DNA from: Ligilactobacillus ceti DSM 22408
GTDB taxonomy: Bacteria; Bacillota; Bacilli; Lactobacillales; Lactobacillaceae
Reading direction: 5' to 3'
Length of the DNA: 62,668 nucleotides
NCBI RefSeq assembly: GCF_000423245.1
Contig: NZ_AUHP01000014.1
Span: 1 to 62,668, forward strand
Both the position numbers and the translations under genes were made by a program. The notes under the pieces are model-generated. The model worked only from the letters and a program-made list of their open reading frames with translations. It was not told the DNA's origin and did not search any database. Of the stretch, positions 1-8,820 are shown piece after piece (position 1 is the first letter of the stretch; each line of letters begins with the position of its first letter).

Positions 1-213
<213 letters not shown>

Positions 214-371
214 GAATTTGTGACTCATTATTTTTTACTAGCGAATTGACTTCGCAAATGTTTGTTGCTCTTGTTTAAAACAAGAGACCCTACACATTTG
301 GTTTGTCGAAACTTTGTTCAGTTTTCAAAGATCTACTTTTTAATTAATCGCTCTTGTGAAACGACTTAATT
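214..371 (-). other. rRNA operon leader (precursor 16S 5' region)
   Basis: This is the transcribed leader between the proximal rRNA promoter and mature 16S. It carries a TTTGAAAACTGAAC element (330-316 on the minus strand), of a type often seen in Firmicutes rRNA leaders and spacers. It also has a hairpin-forming CTCTTGTTTTAAACAAGAG run around 270-288. No protein gene is visible. Its role in antitermination or RNase III processing is inferred from position. Confidence 0.6.
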
Positions 372-400
372 AGTATATCAAGTTAACAACTTAATGTCAA
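372..400 (-). promoter_or_regulatory. rRNA promoter P2
   Basis: On the minus strand a perfect -35 TTGACA (400-395) is followed after 17 bp by -10 TATACT (377-372). It is the proximal promoter of the rRNA operon. Bases after the -10 (AATTAAGTCG) are shared with the distal promoter. Confidence 0.9.
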
Positions 401-552
401 TAACTTTTTTATATTTATTATTAATCACTTTTTCTTTCAAAAAAGAATTTCAAGCAATCAACTTTTAATATCATACTCTATTATGAAATGAAATGCAAGT
501 TTATTTTGCTTTTTTATTAATAATTTATTGTCGCTCAATCAGCGACTTAATT

Positions 553-580
553 AGTATAGCATCTCAAATTTAAATTTCAA
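553..580 (-). promoter_or_regulatory. rRNA promoter P1 (distal)
   Basis: On the minus strand -35 TTGAAA (580-575), a 16 bp spacer and -10 TATACT (558-553). The TATACTAATTAAGTCG block recurs at P2, so the two promoters are tandem duplicates about 180 bp apart. P1 begins right after the terminator of the upstream operon. Confidence 0.82.
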
Positions 581-595
581 GCTTTTTTTATAAAA

Positions 596-647
596 AAAGA
601 AAAAGATTTCAATATCCACAAAAAATGATATTAAAACCTTTTTCTTT
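596..647 (-). terminator. Intrinsic terminator of the ldt-cydDC-like-DUF454 operon
   Basis: As minus-strand RNA the arms at 647-627 and 616-596 pair over all 21 positions, counting three G-U pairs, and a U-rich run follows. As plus-strand RNA those three pairs become A-C mismatches. It separates this operon from the rRNA promoters. Confidence 0.85.
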
Positions 648-659
648 TTCATGTCTTAA

Positions 660-1073
660 CTAATCATTACGATTAGAAGAACAATTGTTTTCTGGTTTAA
701 CTTCCGGTATCGTCTTAACCCCAAAAATAAAGTAAACAACATGTGCCAGCCACACAATAGCTAAAATAATTCGACCCCCTAAAACATGTTTCATCATATA
801 AAAACCAAATCCCATGACAACTGTAACACTAACCAAAATCATAATTTTAGTTTTTAAAAGCATCCCTTTTTTCATAACAAAAGATTCTAAATGTTTTTTA
901 TACAAATCTGTTTGCTTAAACCACTTATCTAATCTTTCCGAACTCCGACCAAAAAAGAAAGCCGTCGCTAAATAAAATGGCACTGTTGGCAAAATCGGCA
1001 CAAATGCCCCCACTGTACCTAACGCTAAACAAATCAACCCTAATCCTACATATATCATTCTTTTCAACTTCAC
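660..1073 (-). CDS. DUF454 (YbaN-type) small inner membrane protein
   Basis: A 137-residue protein with two hydrophobic blocks near residues 7-40 (rich in LPTVPFYL, the family hallmark) and 72-120, joined by a charged loop. It matches DUF454/YbaN, a membrane family of unknown function. Its start codon overlaps the stop of the upstream ABC gene by 4 bp, so the two are translationally coupled. It is the last gene before the operon terminator. The coupling suggests it helps or modulates the exporter, but this is inference. The C-terminal tail (about 15 residues) is polar and poorly conserved. Confidence 0.85.
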   Translation of the reverse strand: MKLKRMIYVGLGLICLALGTVGAFVPILPTVPFYLATAFFFGRSSERLDKWFKQTDLYKKHLESFVMKKGMLLKTKIMILVSVTVVMGFGFYMMKHVLGGRIILAIVWLAHVVYFIFGVKTIPEVKPENNCSSNRND

Positions 1074-2725
1074 GATTCACGTTCCTCCTTCAATTCATAA
1101 ATTCGATCAGCAACACGTAAAGTTGAATTCCGATGTGACACCAGGATAACCGTTCGTTTGCCTTTTTCATTATTAATAGAATTTAAAATAATCGCTTCGT
1201 TCAAACTATCAACATTACTTGTCGGTTCATCCAATAATAATAAATCACCATCATGTAAAAAGGCCCTGGCAACTCCCAGGCGTAATTTCTCTCCATCAGA
1301 TAGTAAATCTCCTAATTCACCAACTTGCGTCTCATATCCCTTAGGTAAACTCATAATCAAATCATGGACTGCCGCTTTTTGACATGCTTGTTCCATTTCA
1401 GTTTTCGTCGCATGTGGTTTAGCAATTTTTAAATTGGCATAAATAGTATCTTTAAACAAATGTGTCTCTTGCGTCACAAAACTTTCAATTTCGCGTAAAT
1501 TAGCAGTATTAATTTCATTAACAGAACGCCCAGAAATAGCGACTCTCCCTTGATCTACTTCCCAAAAACGCATCAACAACTTCAAAATAGTCGATTTTCC
1601 AGAACCACTTTTACCTTTAATCCCAATAATTTTCCCTTTGTCAAAATCCATCGTAATATCATGTAAAATTTGTTCTTGATCATACGCAAAAGAAATATTT
1701 TCTAAAGCTGCTCCTTGATAAGCTACTTCAGCTTGATTAGTAATCACCTTCGTAACCGGTTCTTCATCTAAAATATCCAACACTCGATTTCCTGCTGCAA
1801 ATGTATTTTCTAAAGTACTCCCTAAATTAGCCAATGCAATCACAGGTCCAAAAGAACTCATCAAAGTAACCGTTGCTAAAATAACCGCACTAAACCCAAT
1901 CGTCCCTACCAGATAATAACGCGCTGCAACCAATAGCATTAAAACATCAAAACAAATAATAATCGCACTAGTCATCGCAATATTTTTCCCTGTTCTTAAT
2001 TTCATTTTTTCTTCATATTGAGCCAAATCTGCTGATTGTTGATTCATTGAAGTTAACCGCTGCACTCCACGATCATATTGAATAATTTCACTCAACCCTC
2101 TTAAACTATCCAGTACGAAACTACTCATTTTCCCTGTTGTTTGTCGATAAGCCAAGCCTTCATGACTAAATTTAGTAACAATAATCGGCACTAATATACC
2201 TATAGTTAAATAAGCCAACAAGGCTATTAAACCTAATACCCAATAAAAATGTCCGATAAACACAGTCATAATTACCGTATAAATACCTGCAATACAGATG
2301 GGGGAAACTGTATGCGCATAAAAAACTTCTAATAGTTCCACATCAGACGTAATAACTGAAATCAAATCACCTTTATCTTTATGAGCTAATTTAGCTGGTG
2401 CCAAACGTCGTAAAGCTTTAAAAACACGATCTCTAATAATCGCTAAAATTTTAAAAGCTAAATAATGGTTAAAAGCTTGTTCAGCATAACGTAAAATTCC
2501 CCGTACAACAGCTAAAATCACTAATAAAATAAATATCACATGAATAGTTAACGGCCCTCGCAACCCCATGACTTTCACAACTGCTAACGAACCAAAAATC
2601 GGAATAAAAGTGGCAGCTAAATGCCCCACTACACCCATCAAAATCGCCAATAACATAAAGACTGTCAACGGCTTAACAAGTTGTATCAGTCTCAGCATTA
2701 TTTTAATATTACTTCTTTTTTTCAT
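1070..2725 (-). CDS. ABC exporter half-transporter, CydC-like
   Basis: A 551-residue protein with an N-terminal six-helix ABC transmembrane domain (about 1-310) and a C-terminal ATPase domain. Walker A GKSGSGKST is at 371-379, the Q-loop Gln is present (FVTQ), Walker B ends LLLLDEP near 496-501 and the switch His lies in LVSHR. The signature loop reads LSDGE instead of LSGGE. It overlaps the upstream partner by 4 bp (2722-2725), which indicates a heterodimer. CydDC exports cysteine/glutathione and supports cytochrome bd assembly in other bacteria. No cydAB lies nearby, so the substrate here is open. Confidence 0.85.
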   Translation of the reverse strand: MKKRSNIKIMLRLIQLVKPLTVFMLLAILMGVVGHLAATFIPIFGSLAVVKVMGLRGPLTIHVIFILLVILAVVRGILRYAEQAFNHYLAFKILAIIRDRVFKALRRLAPAKLAHKDKGDLISVITSDVELLEVFYAHTVSPICIAGIYTVIMTVFIGHFYWVLGLIALLAYLTIGILVPIIVTKFSHEGLAYRQTTGKMSSFVLDSLRGLSEIIQYDRGVQRLTSMNQQSADLAQYEEKMKLRTGKNIAMTSAIIICFDVLMLLVAARYYLVGTIGFSAVILATVTLMSSFGPVIALANLGSTLENTFAAGNRVLDILDEEPVTKVITNQAEVAYQGAALENISFAYDQEQILHDITMDFDKGKIIGIKGKSGSGKSTILKLLMRFWEVDQGRVAISGRSVNEINTANLREIESFVTQETHLFKDTIYANLKIAKPHATKTEMEQACQKAAVHDLIMSLPKGYETQVGELGDLLSDGEKLRLGVARAFLHDGDLLLLDEPTSNVDSLNEAIILNSINNEKGKRTVILVSHRNSTLRVADRIYELKEERES

Positions 2726-4476
2726 GCGTCCTCCTCGAGTCCAACCTTTTCAAGTCGTTCTTGAACTTGCCAAATTTCATGATATTTCCCTGCTGATGTA
2801 ATTAATTTTTCATGTGTACCTTCTTCAACTACACGTCCATCATGCAATACAAAAATCTGATTAGCCTTCACAAAGTTAGCTAACCTGTGTGAAATCATAA
2901 TTACTATTTTTTCTTGTGCTAGGCGTGTGATTTCATCTAAAATCGCTTGTTCACTTTCAACATCGATATTCGACGTTGCTTCGTCAAAAATATATACCGG
3001 ACTTTCATGCAATAAAGCCCGCGCTAAGACTAAACGTTGCGCCTGACCACCAGAAATATTTTGTCCTTTTTCAGCAATTGGCATATCCAAACCGCCTGAA
3101 TTCATTACAAAATCAACCAGCTTCATTCTACGCAATACTTGTAACATCATTTCATCAGTTGCTTGCGGATTTCCCATCAATAAATTATCACGCACAGTTC
3201 CTTTAAACAGATAACTATTATGTGTAACTGCTGTAATATTTTGCATTAACGTTTTTTCTGTAATATCGTGTAATTCAACACCATTAACTTGAACGTGCCC
3301 CGAATAATTTTGATTAACCCCGCGTAAAATACCGGCAACAGTCGATTTACCACTACCACTTTCACCAACAATTCCGATTAAGCCTTGATGATCAATTTTA
3401 ATATTAACCCCTTTTAAAATTTCACGTTCAGGTTCATAAGAAAAATGAACATCACTAAATTCCAACCAAGAAAAATCTTTTGAATTCAAATCTACTTTAT
3501 TGATTTGTTCTTTTTCTGGCAGATTTAAAATCCGATCAATTTTCTTCCAAGCAGCCATTCCATTCATCGCAATGTGAAAATAACTCCCTAATTGTCGCAT
3601 TGGAATAAAAAAATCAGCGGCAATTAAAATGATAATTAACGCTCCTCCAAAATCAATATTCCCTGCCATTAATTCTTTAATCGCTAGAATAATTCCCAAT
3701 GCGGAACCACCATAAGCTACTAAATCCATAATCGTAATCGAATTTAATTGCATCGTTAATACACGCATTGTAACTTTACGAAACTTTTCGGATTCTTGGT
3801 TCATTTCTTGATTTTTTATATCATCCGTATTGTAAATTTTTAAAGTAGTCAAACCTTGCAAATTCTCTAAAAAAGAATCCCCTAGAGCAGTGTATTGTCC
3901 CCAATATTTTGATAACAATTTTTTAGCCCAAGTTTGAATCAATGCAATTAAAATCGGAATCAACGGTACACACACTAATAAAACTACAGCTGTTTTCAAA
4001 CTAATAAACGATAACACTACAAATAATGTAAATGGTGCTAACATACTATAAAAAAACTGCGGCAAGTATGCCCCAAAATACGTTTCTAATTGTTGTGTAC
4101 CTTCGACTGTAACTTGCACAATTTCAGAAGTATTAACAACTTTGTTATATCCCGCACCTAAACGTAAAAGTTTTTGATAAATTTGCGCACGTAATTTTTG
4201 TTTAACTTCTTTAGATGCCAAATAAGCCATTTTAGTCGCTTGATACGAACAAAACATTCTAATAATAATTGTTACAACAGTCACTCCCACTAGGATTAGT
4301 ACTGCTTTTTGGGTATCTATTTTCCAATATAAAAGTTCATATAACAGTTCAATAAATGACACCACTGTACAGATAAATACTACATTAGCCAGCAAAGCAA
4401 TCCATTGTAACGCCACATTCCAAGCAATATATTTTTTACTTTTCGGAACAGTATTTACCAATTTTTTGTTGATCAT
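2722..4476 (-). CDS. ABC exporter half-transporter, CydD-like
   Basis: A 584-residue ABC exporter subunit with a transmembrane domain (about 15-320) containing a YLPQFFYS segment typical of CydD-type proteins. The nucleotide-binding domain has Walker A GESGSGKST (371-379), signature ISGGQ (474-478), Walker B YIFDEA and switch MISHR. The usual Q-loop Gln is replaced by His (VTHNSYLF). A weak AGGTGG site lies 12 nt before ATG 4476. It starts 30 bp after the L,D-transpeptidase stop and is coupled to the CydC-like gene. A heterodimeric exporter is well supported; the thiol substrate is only an inference from family resemblance. Confidence 0.85.
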   Translation of the reverse strand: MINKKLVNTVPKSKKYIAWNVALQWIALLANVVFICTVVSFIELLYELLYWKIDTQKAVLILVGVTVVTIIIRMFCSYQATKMAYLASKEVKQKLRAQIYQKLLRLGAGYNKVVNTSEIVQVTVEGTQQLETYFGAYLPQFFYSMLAPFTLFVVLSFISLKTAVVLLVCVPLIPILIALIQTWAKKLLSKYWGQYTALGDSFLENLQGLTTLKIYNTDDIKNQEMNQESEKFRKVTMRVLTMQLNSITIMDLVAYGGSALGIILAIKELMAGNIDFGGALIIILIAADFFIPMRQLGSYFHIAMNGMAAWKKIDRILNLPEKEQINKVDLNSKDFSWLEFSDVHFSYEPEREILKGVNIKIDHQGLIGIVGESGSGKSTVAGILRGVNQNYSGHVQVNGVELHDITEKTLMQNITAVTHNSYLFKGTVRDNLLMGNPQATDEMMLQVLRRMKLVDFVMNSGGLDMPIAEKGQNISGGQAQRLVLARALLHESPVYIFDEATSNIDVESEQAILDEITRLAQEKIVIMISHRLANFVKANQIFVLHDGRVVEEGTHEKLITSAGKYHEIWQVQERLEKVGLEEDA

Positions 4477-4506
4477 ACCTTTGGATTACCACCTTTTCTT
4501 TATTTT

Positions 4507-5199
4507 CTAATAAATGTCTACTGGTGTTCCCGTAGGAATATTATCATAAAACCATTTTGAATCTGGCAATGACATACGAATACATCCATGAGAAGCTTCT
4601 TGTCCTAATTTAGCAGCTTCTTCCTCTTCTACATGATCTTTATCCCAGAATAAAACACTATGGAATAAATATTCACCATGATTTTTAAAGGAAATCCAGT
4701 TATATGCCCAGTCATTATATTTAGCAAAATAATTCGCTGGTCCCCGTTCTGGTTCAATCACAAAATGACCTTTCGGTGTTCCATTACCTAACTTTTCAAT
4801 CCCAGTTGAACATACAATAGTATAAATTGTTTGACCTGCTTCTTGAATATAAACACGTTGATCTGCTAAAGAAACTTTCACAGCTAATTGACTGGGATTT
4901 TTAATTGTTGGATAGGTTGGTTCTGATGGTTCGTTCCAAGCAGGAATACCAGTCGCTTTTTTAGTTTTCTGTGTTTTAGTAACGTCTTCTGTTGCTTTTT
5001 TTACAACTTTTTTCTTCGAAGTCGCTTGTTGATGACTCTCTTTTTTGACTTTTTTCTTTTTAGATGTCACCTTTTCTTGTTTAGGTTCTTGTGTTTTCTT
5101 TTGTGTTTTAGATGTATCATCTGTAATCAAAAAGAAAACAGCAATTCCACATAAAACGATTCCTATAAACGCTCCAATTGGTAATAAATATTTTTTCAC
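4507..5199 (-). CDS. Membrane-anchored L,D-transpeptidase (YkuD domain)
   Basis: Start chosen at GTG 5199 (230 aa). The in-frame ATG at 5214 lies inside the Shine-Dalgarno sequence (ATGAGGAGT) and only about 8 nt from the predicted transcription start. An N-terminal membrane helix (residues about 4-25) is followed by a Lys/Thr-rich linker (about 30-90) and a C-terminal YkuD domain. The catalytic motif is SHGCIRM, with Cys about 25 residues from the C-terminus; the upstream conserved His lies in LFHSV. Such enzymes make 3-3 peptidoglycan cross-links or act on stem peptides outside the membrane, and can give beta-lactam tolerance. First gene of the four-gene operon ending at 660. Confidence 0.88.
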   Translation of the reverse strand: MKKYLLPIGAFIGIVLCGIAVFFLITDDTSKTQKKTQEPKQEKVTSKKKKVKKESHQQATSKKKVVKKATEDVTKTQKTKKATGIPAWNEPSEPTYPTIKNPSQLAVKVSLADQRVYIQEAGQTIYTIVCSTGIEKLGNGTPKGHFVIEPERGPANYFAKYNDWAYNWISFKNHGEYLFHSVLFWDKDHVEEEEAAKLGQEASHGCIRMSLPDSKWFYDNIPTGTPVDIY

Positions 5200-5228
5200 A
5201 TTAATACTCCTCATATTATAATGATTTC

Positions 5229-5237
5229 ATCTTAGCA
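5229..5237 (-). promoter_or_regulatory. Extended -10 promoter of the ldt operon
   Basis: The minus strand reads TGC-TAAGAT (5237-5229) with no clear -35. The predicted transcription start is near 5222, which supports GTG 5199 as the translation start. Confidence 0.5.
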
Positions 5238-5295
5238 TAATTAAATTCATTCTTCTAATCACTTTTTATAAATTAAATATCCTTATTAAGATTAA

Positions 5296-5328
5296 AAAAG
5301 AGCCGCGATTAAAAATCGCGACTCTTTT
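5296..5328 (-). terminator. Terminator of the agmatine deiminase operon
   Basis: As minus-strand RNA, 15 bp arms (5328-5314 with 5310-5296, one G-U pair) and a 3-nt loop are followed by a U run. It lies 22 bp after the aguD stop. Confidence 0.88.
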
Positions 5329-5350
5329 CAATTTTATTATTTATACTATT

Positions 5351-6709
5351 TTAAACATCAGCTTTTTCACCAGCACGAATTAATAACCAACCAAAGAAGG
5401 TTGTAATTGCTGTACCGATAATTAATGTCCATAAGCCAATTCCGCCACCACTATCTTTGAATAAGAAGAAGATAGAAGCAAGTACACAGATTTCACAAAG
5501 GAATACACAAAGTTTCAATCCCCATTCTCCACCAGGTACTTTGTAGACATATTTCATATCTTTGTTCTTCTTACGTAATGTAATAGCTGCAGGGAACATG
5601 AAGAGGTATGGCAACATGAAGACTACGAAACTAAATGATAAGATTACCCAGAAAATTTGGTTAGCATCTTTAGATAAGCTAAAGTTTAATACTAATAAGA
5701 ATGTTGAAATAAGACCCATAATAATGTATAAACCATCTGGTGTACCGTATTTCTTGTTCTTATGTCCTAACCATTTAGAACGTTTGTCTAATTCTGAAGC
5801 AGAAAGCACTTCATTAGCACCTAATGCCCATGAAACCATGTTAGATACAAGTGTTAATGCAGCAACTACAATAACAATTACGAAAATTGGACGTGAAAGA
5901 GTTGGTCCAAAGACACTACATAATTCTTGTAATGCGTAGAAGAAACCATCAGCTGAGTCAATTTTATCAGCTGGTAAAGCTACTAAAACGCCGAATGTAC
6001 CAAAAACATATAACGCTGTAATAATTACACCCGCAAAAACTGTCATTTTTGGAATTGTTTTTTCAGGATCTTCAATTTGGCTACCAATAGAACCAATTAA
6101 TTCAAACCCTAATAAGTTGTAGGCAATGGCAGAAATATATTGTGTTGTGTTGTCAAAACTTGGGATAAATGCATGTAATGAGAAATCATTGTTTGCACCG
6201 AATTTAATTGCATAAGCAATTCCCAAAAATCCGAAAATAAGTAAAACAGCAACTTTACAAATAGCTGCAATATTAGAAACTGTAACTGATAAATCGACAC
6301 CCCGGATACCGATATAAACGATCAACCAGCACATTGCAACTGCTAAACCACATAAAACCCAAGGTGATGCATCTGGCATAAATGTGTAGCTAATCCAGTA
6401 TGAGAAAGCAATAAATACAGCTGGCATCCAAAATGCTACGTTAACCCAGTAGTACCAACCAACCATAACGGCTGTTTTTTCACCATAGGCTTGTTTAACC
6501 CAACTATAAATACCACCATCATCCGGATAGTTACTACCTAACTCAGCACTAACCAATCCATAAGGTAAGAAGAAAACAATTGCTGTAATGATCCAAAGTG
6601 TAATAGATGATACCCCGATGATAGCTGGTGCTACGAATGTATCTAAAACTAAGATACTACAAATTGTAAAGAGGATACTTTTCCATACACTAACTTTTTG
6701 CTCGGCCAT
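5351..6709 (-). CDS. aguD: APC-family agmatine/putrescine exchanger
   Basis: A 452-residue polytopic protein of the amino acid-polyamine-organocation family with about twelve hydrophobic segments. The glycine-rich first segments (APAIIGVSS) and an ELGSNYPDDGGIYSW motif match polyamine/amino acid exchangers. It is the last gene of the agmatine deiminase cluster, right after carbamate kinase. The inferred role is exchange of external agmatine for internal putrescine, as for AguD of enterococci and streptococci. Start ATG 6709 is preceded by AAAGGAGGG. Specificity rests on context; a generic amino acid exchanger cannot be excluded. Confidence 0.85.
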   Translation of the reverse strand: MAEQKVSVWKSILFTICSILVLDTFVAPAIIGVSSITLWIITAIVFFLPYGLVSAELGSNYPDDGGIYSWVKQAYGEKTAVMVGWYYWVNVAFWMPAVFIAFSYWISYTFMPDASPWVLCGLAVAMCWLIVYIGIRGVDLSVTVSNIAAICKVAVLLIFGFLGIAYAIKFGANNDFSLHAFIPSFDNTTQYISAIAYNLLGFELIGSIGSQIEDPEKTIPKMTVFAGVIITALYVFGTFGVLVALPADKIDSADGFFYALQELCSVFGPTLSRPIFVIVIVVAALTLVSNMVSWALGANEVLSASELDKRSKWLGHKNKKYGTPDGLYIIMGLISTFLLVLNFSLSKDANQIFWVILSFSFVVFMLPYLFMFPAAITLRKKNKDMKYVYKVPGGEWGLKLCVFLCEICVLASIFFLFKDSGGGIGLWTLIIGTAITTFFGWLLIRAGEKADV

Positions 6710-6744
6710 CTAAATCCCTCCTTTATTTTACTTAATCCAATAGT

Positions 6745-7671
6745 TTACTTTTCAATAAGTGTTCCGCTTGCACCATTAATTGCTTTACCAGCATTTTCAA
6801 GTGAAGCAATCAAGGCTTTACCACCAGCTTTAGCAAATGCCATCGCAGCTTCAACTTTAGGAAGCATGCTACCTGGAGCAAAGTGACCTTCTTCAATATA
6901 TTTTTTAGCTTCATCAAGATTCATATGATCAAGATGTTTTTCGTTTGGTTTACCAAAGTTAATCGCAACTTTATCAACCGCTGTTAAAATAACTAACATA
7001 TCTGCATCGACTAATTCAGCTAATTTAGCACTAGCAAAATCTTTATCAATAACAGCTGGAACGCCTACTAAATTACCATCTTTTTTAATAACAGGAATTC
7101 CGCCCCCACCGACTGTAATTACAATTTTACCAGCATTAACTAATTCATTAATTGATGCTTTTTCAATAACATCGATTGGTTTTGGTGATGCTACAACTTG
7201 ACGATAACCACGACCAGCATCTTCAACCATATCGTAACCTTTTTCTGCAGCAATCTTTTCTGCTTCTTCTTTCGTATAGAAAGCTCCAATTGGTTTAGTT
7301 GGATGAGCAAACGCAGGATCTTTTTCATCAACTAAAACTTGTGTAATTAAAGTTACTGCTTTTCGATCAATACCTTGATGTTTTAATTCATTATCAATAC
7401 TATTTTGTAAATGATAACCAATATAACCTTGGCTCATAGCACCACATTCTGGGAAAGGCATATCAGCAGCAATTGCACCATCAGCAGCAGCTACACTCAT
7501 TGCCAAATTAATCATCCCAACTTGAGGACCATTTCCGTGTGCGATAACAACATCATTACCTGCTTTAACTAAATCAACAATTGACTTAGAGGCATTTTTA
7601 ACTAATTTAAGTTGCTCTGTTGCAGTTTTTCCTAAAGCATTCCCACCAAGAGCAATTACAATTTTAGCCAT
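6745..7671 (-). CDS. aguC: Carbamate kinase
   Basis: Start set at ATG 7671 (308 aa), nine nt after AGGAG; an in-frame TTG at 7680 lies too close to that site. The protein has the amino acid kinase fold: IALGGNALG at the N-terminus, HGNGPQVG near residue 50, and VGGGGIPV near 210. It transfers phosphate from carbamoyl phosphate to ADP, giving ATP, CO2 and ammonia. This is the energy-yielding last step of agmatine catabolism. Length fits the family (about 310). The neighbours, putrescine carbamoyltransferase and the exchanger, assign it to agmatine rather than arginine use. Confidence 0.93.
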   Translation of the reverse strand: MAKIVIALGGNALGKTATEQLKLVKNASKSIVDLVKAGNDVVIAHGNGPQVGMINLAMSVAAADGAIAADMPFPECGAMSQGYIGYHLQNSIDNELKHQGIDRKAVTLITQVLVDEKDPAFAHPTKPIGAFYTKEEAEKIAAEKGYDMVEDAGRGYRQVVASPKPIDVIEKASINELVNAGKIVITVGGGGIPVIKKDGNLVGVPAVIDKDFASAKLAELVDADMLVILTAVDKVAINFGKPNEKHLDHMNLDEAKKYIEEGHFAPGSMLPKVEAAMAFAKAGGKALIASLENAGKAINGASGTLIEK

Positions 7672-7752
7672 TCTAAGCAACTCCTTTTCATAAATAATAT
7701 TTCTGCACCTACCACAATTGAATAGATGCAGAAATACGTTTATTTCAGTTTA

Positions 7753-8781
7753 TTAATCTACTTCTTTTAATAAGCCTTTTTCTGCCATGAACATATCAAG
7801 TTCTTCTTTGACAGCAATTTTTTCTGCTTCTAAAGATTCTTTCTTGTAACGTGTTAAGTATACTAAGATACCGCGCATAGCTGTAAGACGGTTTCCTGCT
7901 TCTTCCCAGCATAATGATGCATCAGAATCAGCAACTTCATCTGTAACATCTTCACCACGTGTTGCAGGTAAGCAGTGCATGAATTTGCAACCTAAGTTAC
8001 CTAATTGCATAAGTTCACGGTTAACTTGGAAGTCTTTGAAGACACGCACACGTTCTTCTTTTGGCATTTCGTTTTCGTATAAGCCATACCATACGTCTGT
8101 GTAGATAAAGTCAGCACCTTTAACAGAGTTACGATCATCTGTTACTAACCAGCTACCACCATTTTCTTGAACATTTTTTTCCATGATTTCTTTGAAATGA
8201 TCATTTAATTGATGTCCTTTTGGTCCATAGTGTACGAAATGCATACCTAAGTGTGTTGTAATCATACCTAAAGATGCACAAACTTGTGTTGCATCACCAA
8301 CGAAGACTACTTTACAATCTTCTAATTTCTTGCCACGTGGTAAGTTTTCAAAGATTGTACACATATCACCAATTTCTTGTGTTGGGTGGTTATAATCACT
8401 CATCGCATTAATAACTGGGATTGTGCAGTTGTCAGCTAATTCTTCAACTGTTTTATGTTCAATAACACGTGCCATGATAATATCAACTAATTCAGATAAC
8501 ACTTTACCTGTATCACCGATTGTTTCATGTCCACCTAATTGAATCATACCTGGTCCTAAATATTGAGCATGGCCACCTAATTGTTCCATTGCTGTTTCAA
8601 AGGATACACGTGTCCGTGTGGATGATTGTTGGAAAATCATTGCCAATGTTTGGCGTCTCATAAGATCTGGATAGTAACCATTCTTAATACATTTCTTAAT
8701 TTTTAATGAAAGGTTGATAATGTCAATAAGTTCTTCTTTTGTAAAATCTTGTGTATCAATTAAATTTCTAACTTTTTCCAT
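7753..8781 (-). CDS. aguB: Putrescine carbamoyltransferase
   Basis: A 342-residue transcarbamylase. The carbamoyl phosphate site SSTRTR lies near residues 53-58; the second-substrate region contains HPTQEIGD and the C-terminal HCLPA motif. A C-terminal extension after about residue 315 (charged, helical) is a trait of putrescine rather than ornithine carbamoyltransferases. It converts N-carbamoylputrescine plus phosphate to putrescine and carbamoyl phosphate. ATG 8781 follows CAGGAGGG. The adjacent agmatine deiminase and carbamate kinase support the putrescine specificity over OTC. Confidence 0.92.
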   Translation of the reverse strand: MEKVRNLIDTQDFTKEELIDIINLSLKIKKCIKNGYYPDLMRRQTLAMIFQQSSTRTRVSFETAMEQLGGHAQYLGPGMIQLGGHETIGDTGKVLSELVDIIMARVIEHKTVEELADNCTIPVINAMSDYNHPTQEIGDMCTIFENLPRGKKLEDCKVVFVGDATQVCASLGMITTHLGMHFVHYGPKGHQLNDHFKEIMEKNVQENGGSWLVTDDRNSVKGADFIYTDVWYGLYENEMPKEERVRVFKDFQVNRELMQLGNLGCKFMHCLPATRGEDVTDEVADSDASLCWEEAGNRLTAMRGILVYLTRYKKESLEAEKIAVKEELDMFMAEKGLLKEVD

Positions 8782-8820
8782 GGTTAGACCCTCCTGAAAT
8801 GTTGAATTCTATTTTATGTT

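Noticed and set aside
1158-1382. Open frames antisense to the ABC transporter genes
   Set aside because: They are reverse-strand shadows of strongly conserved genes and lack ribosome sites.
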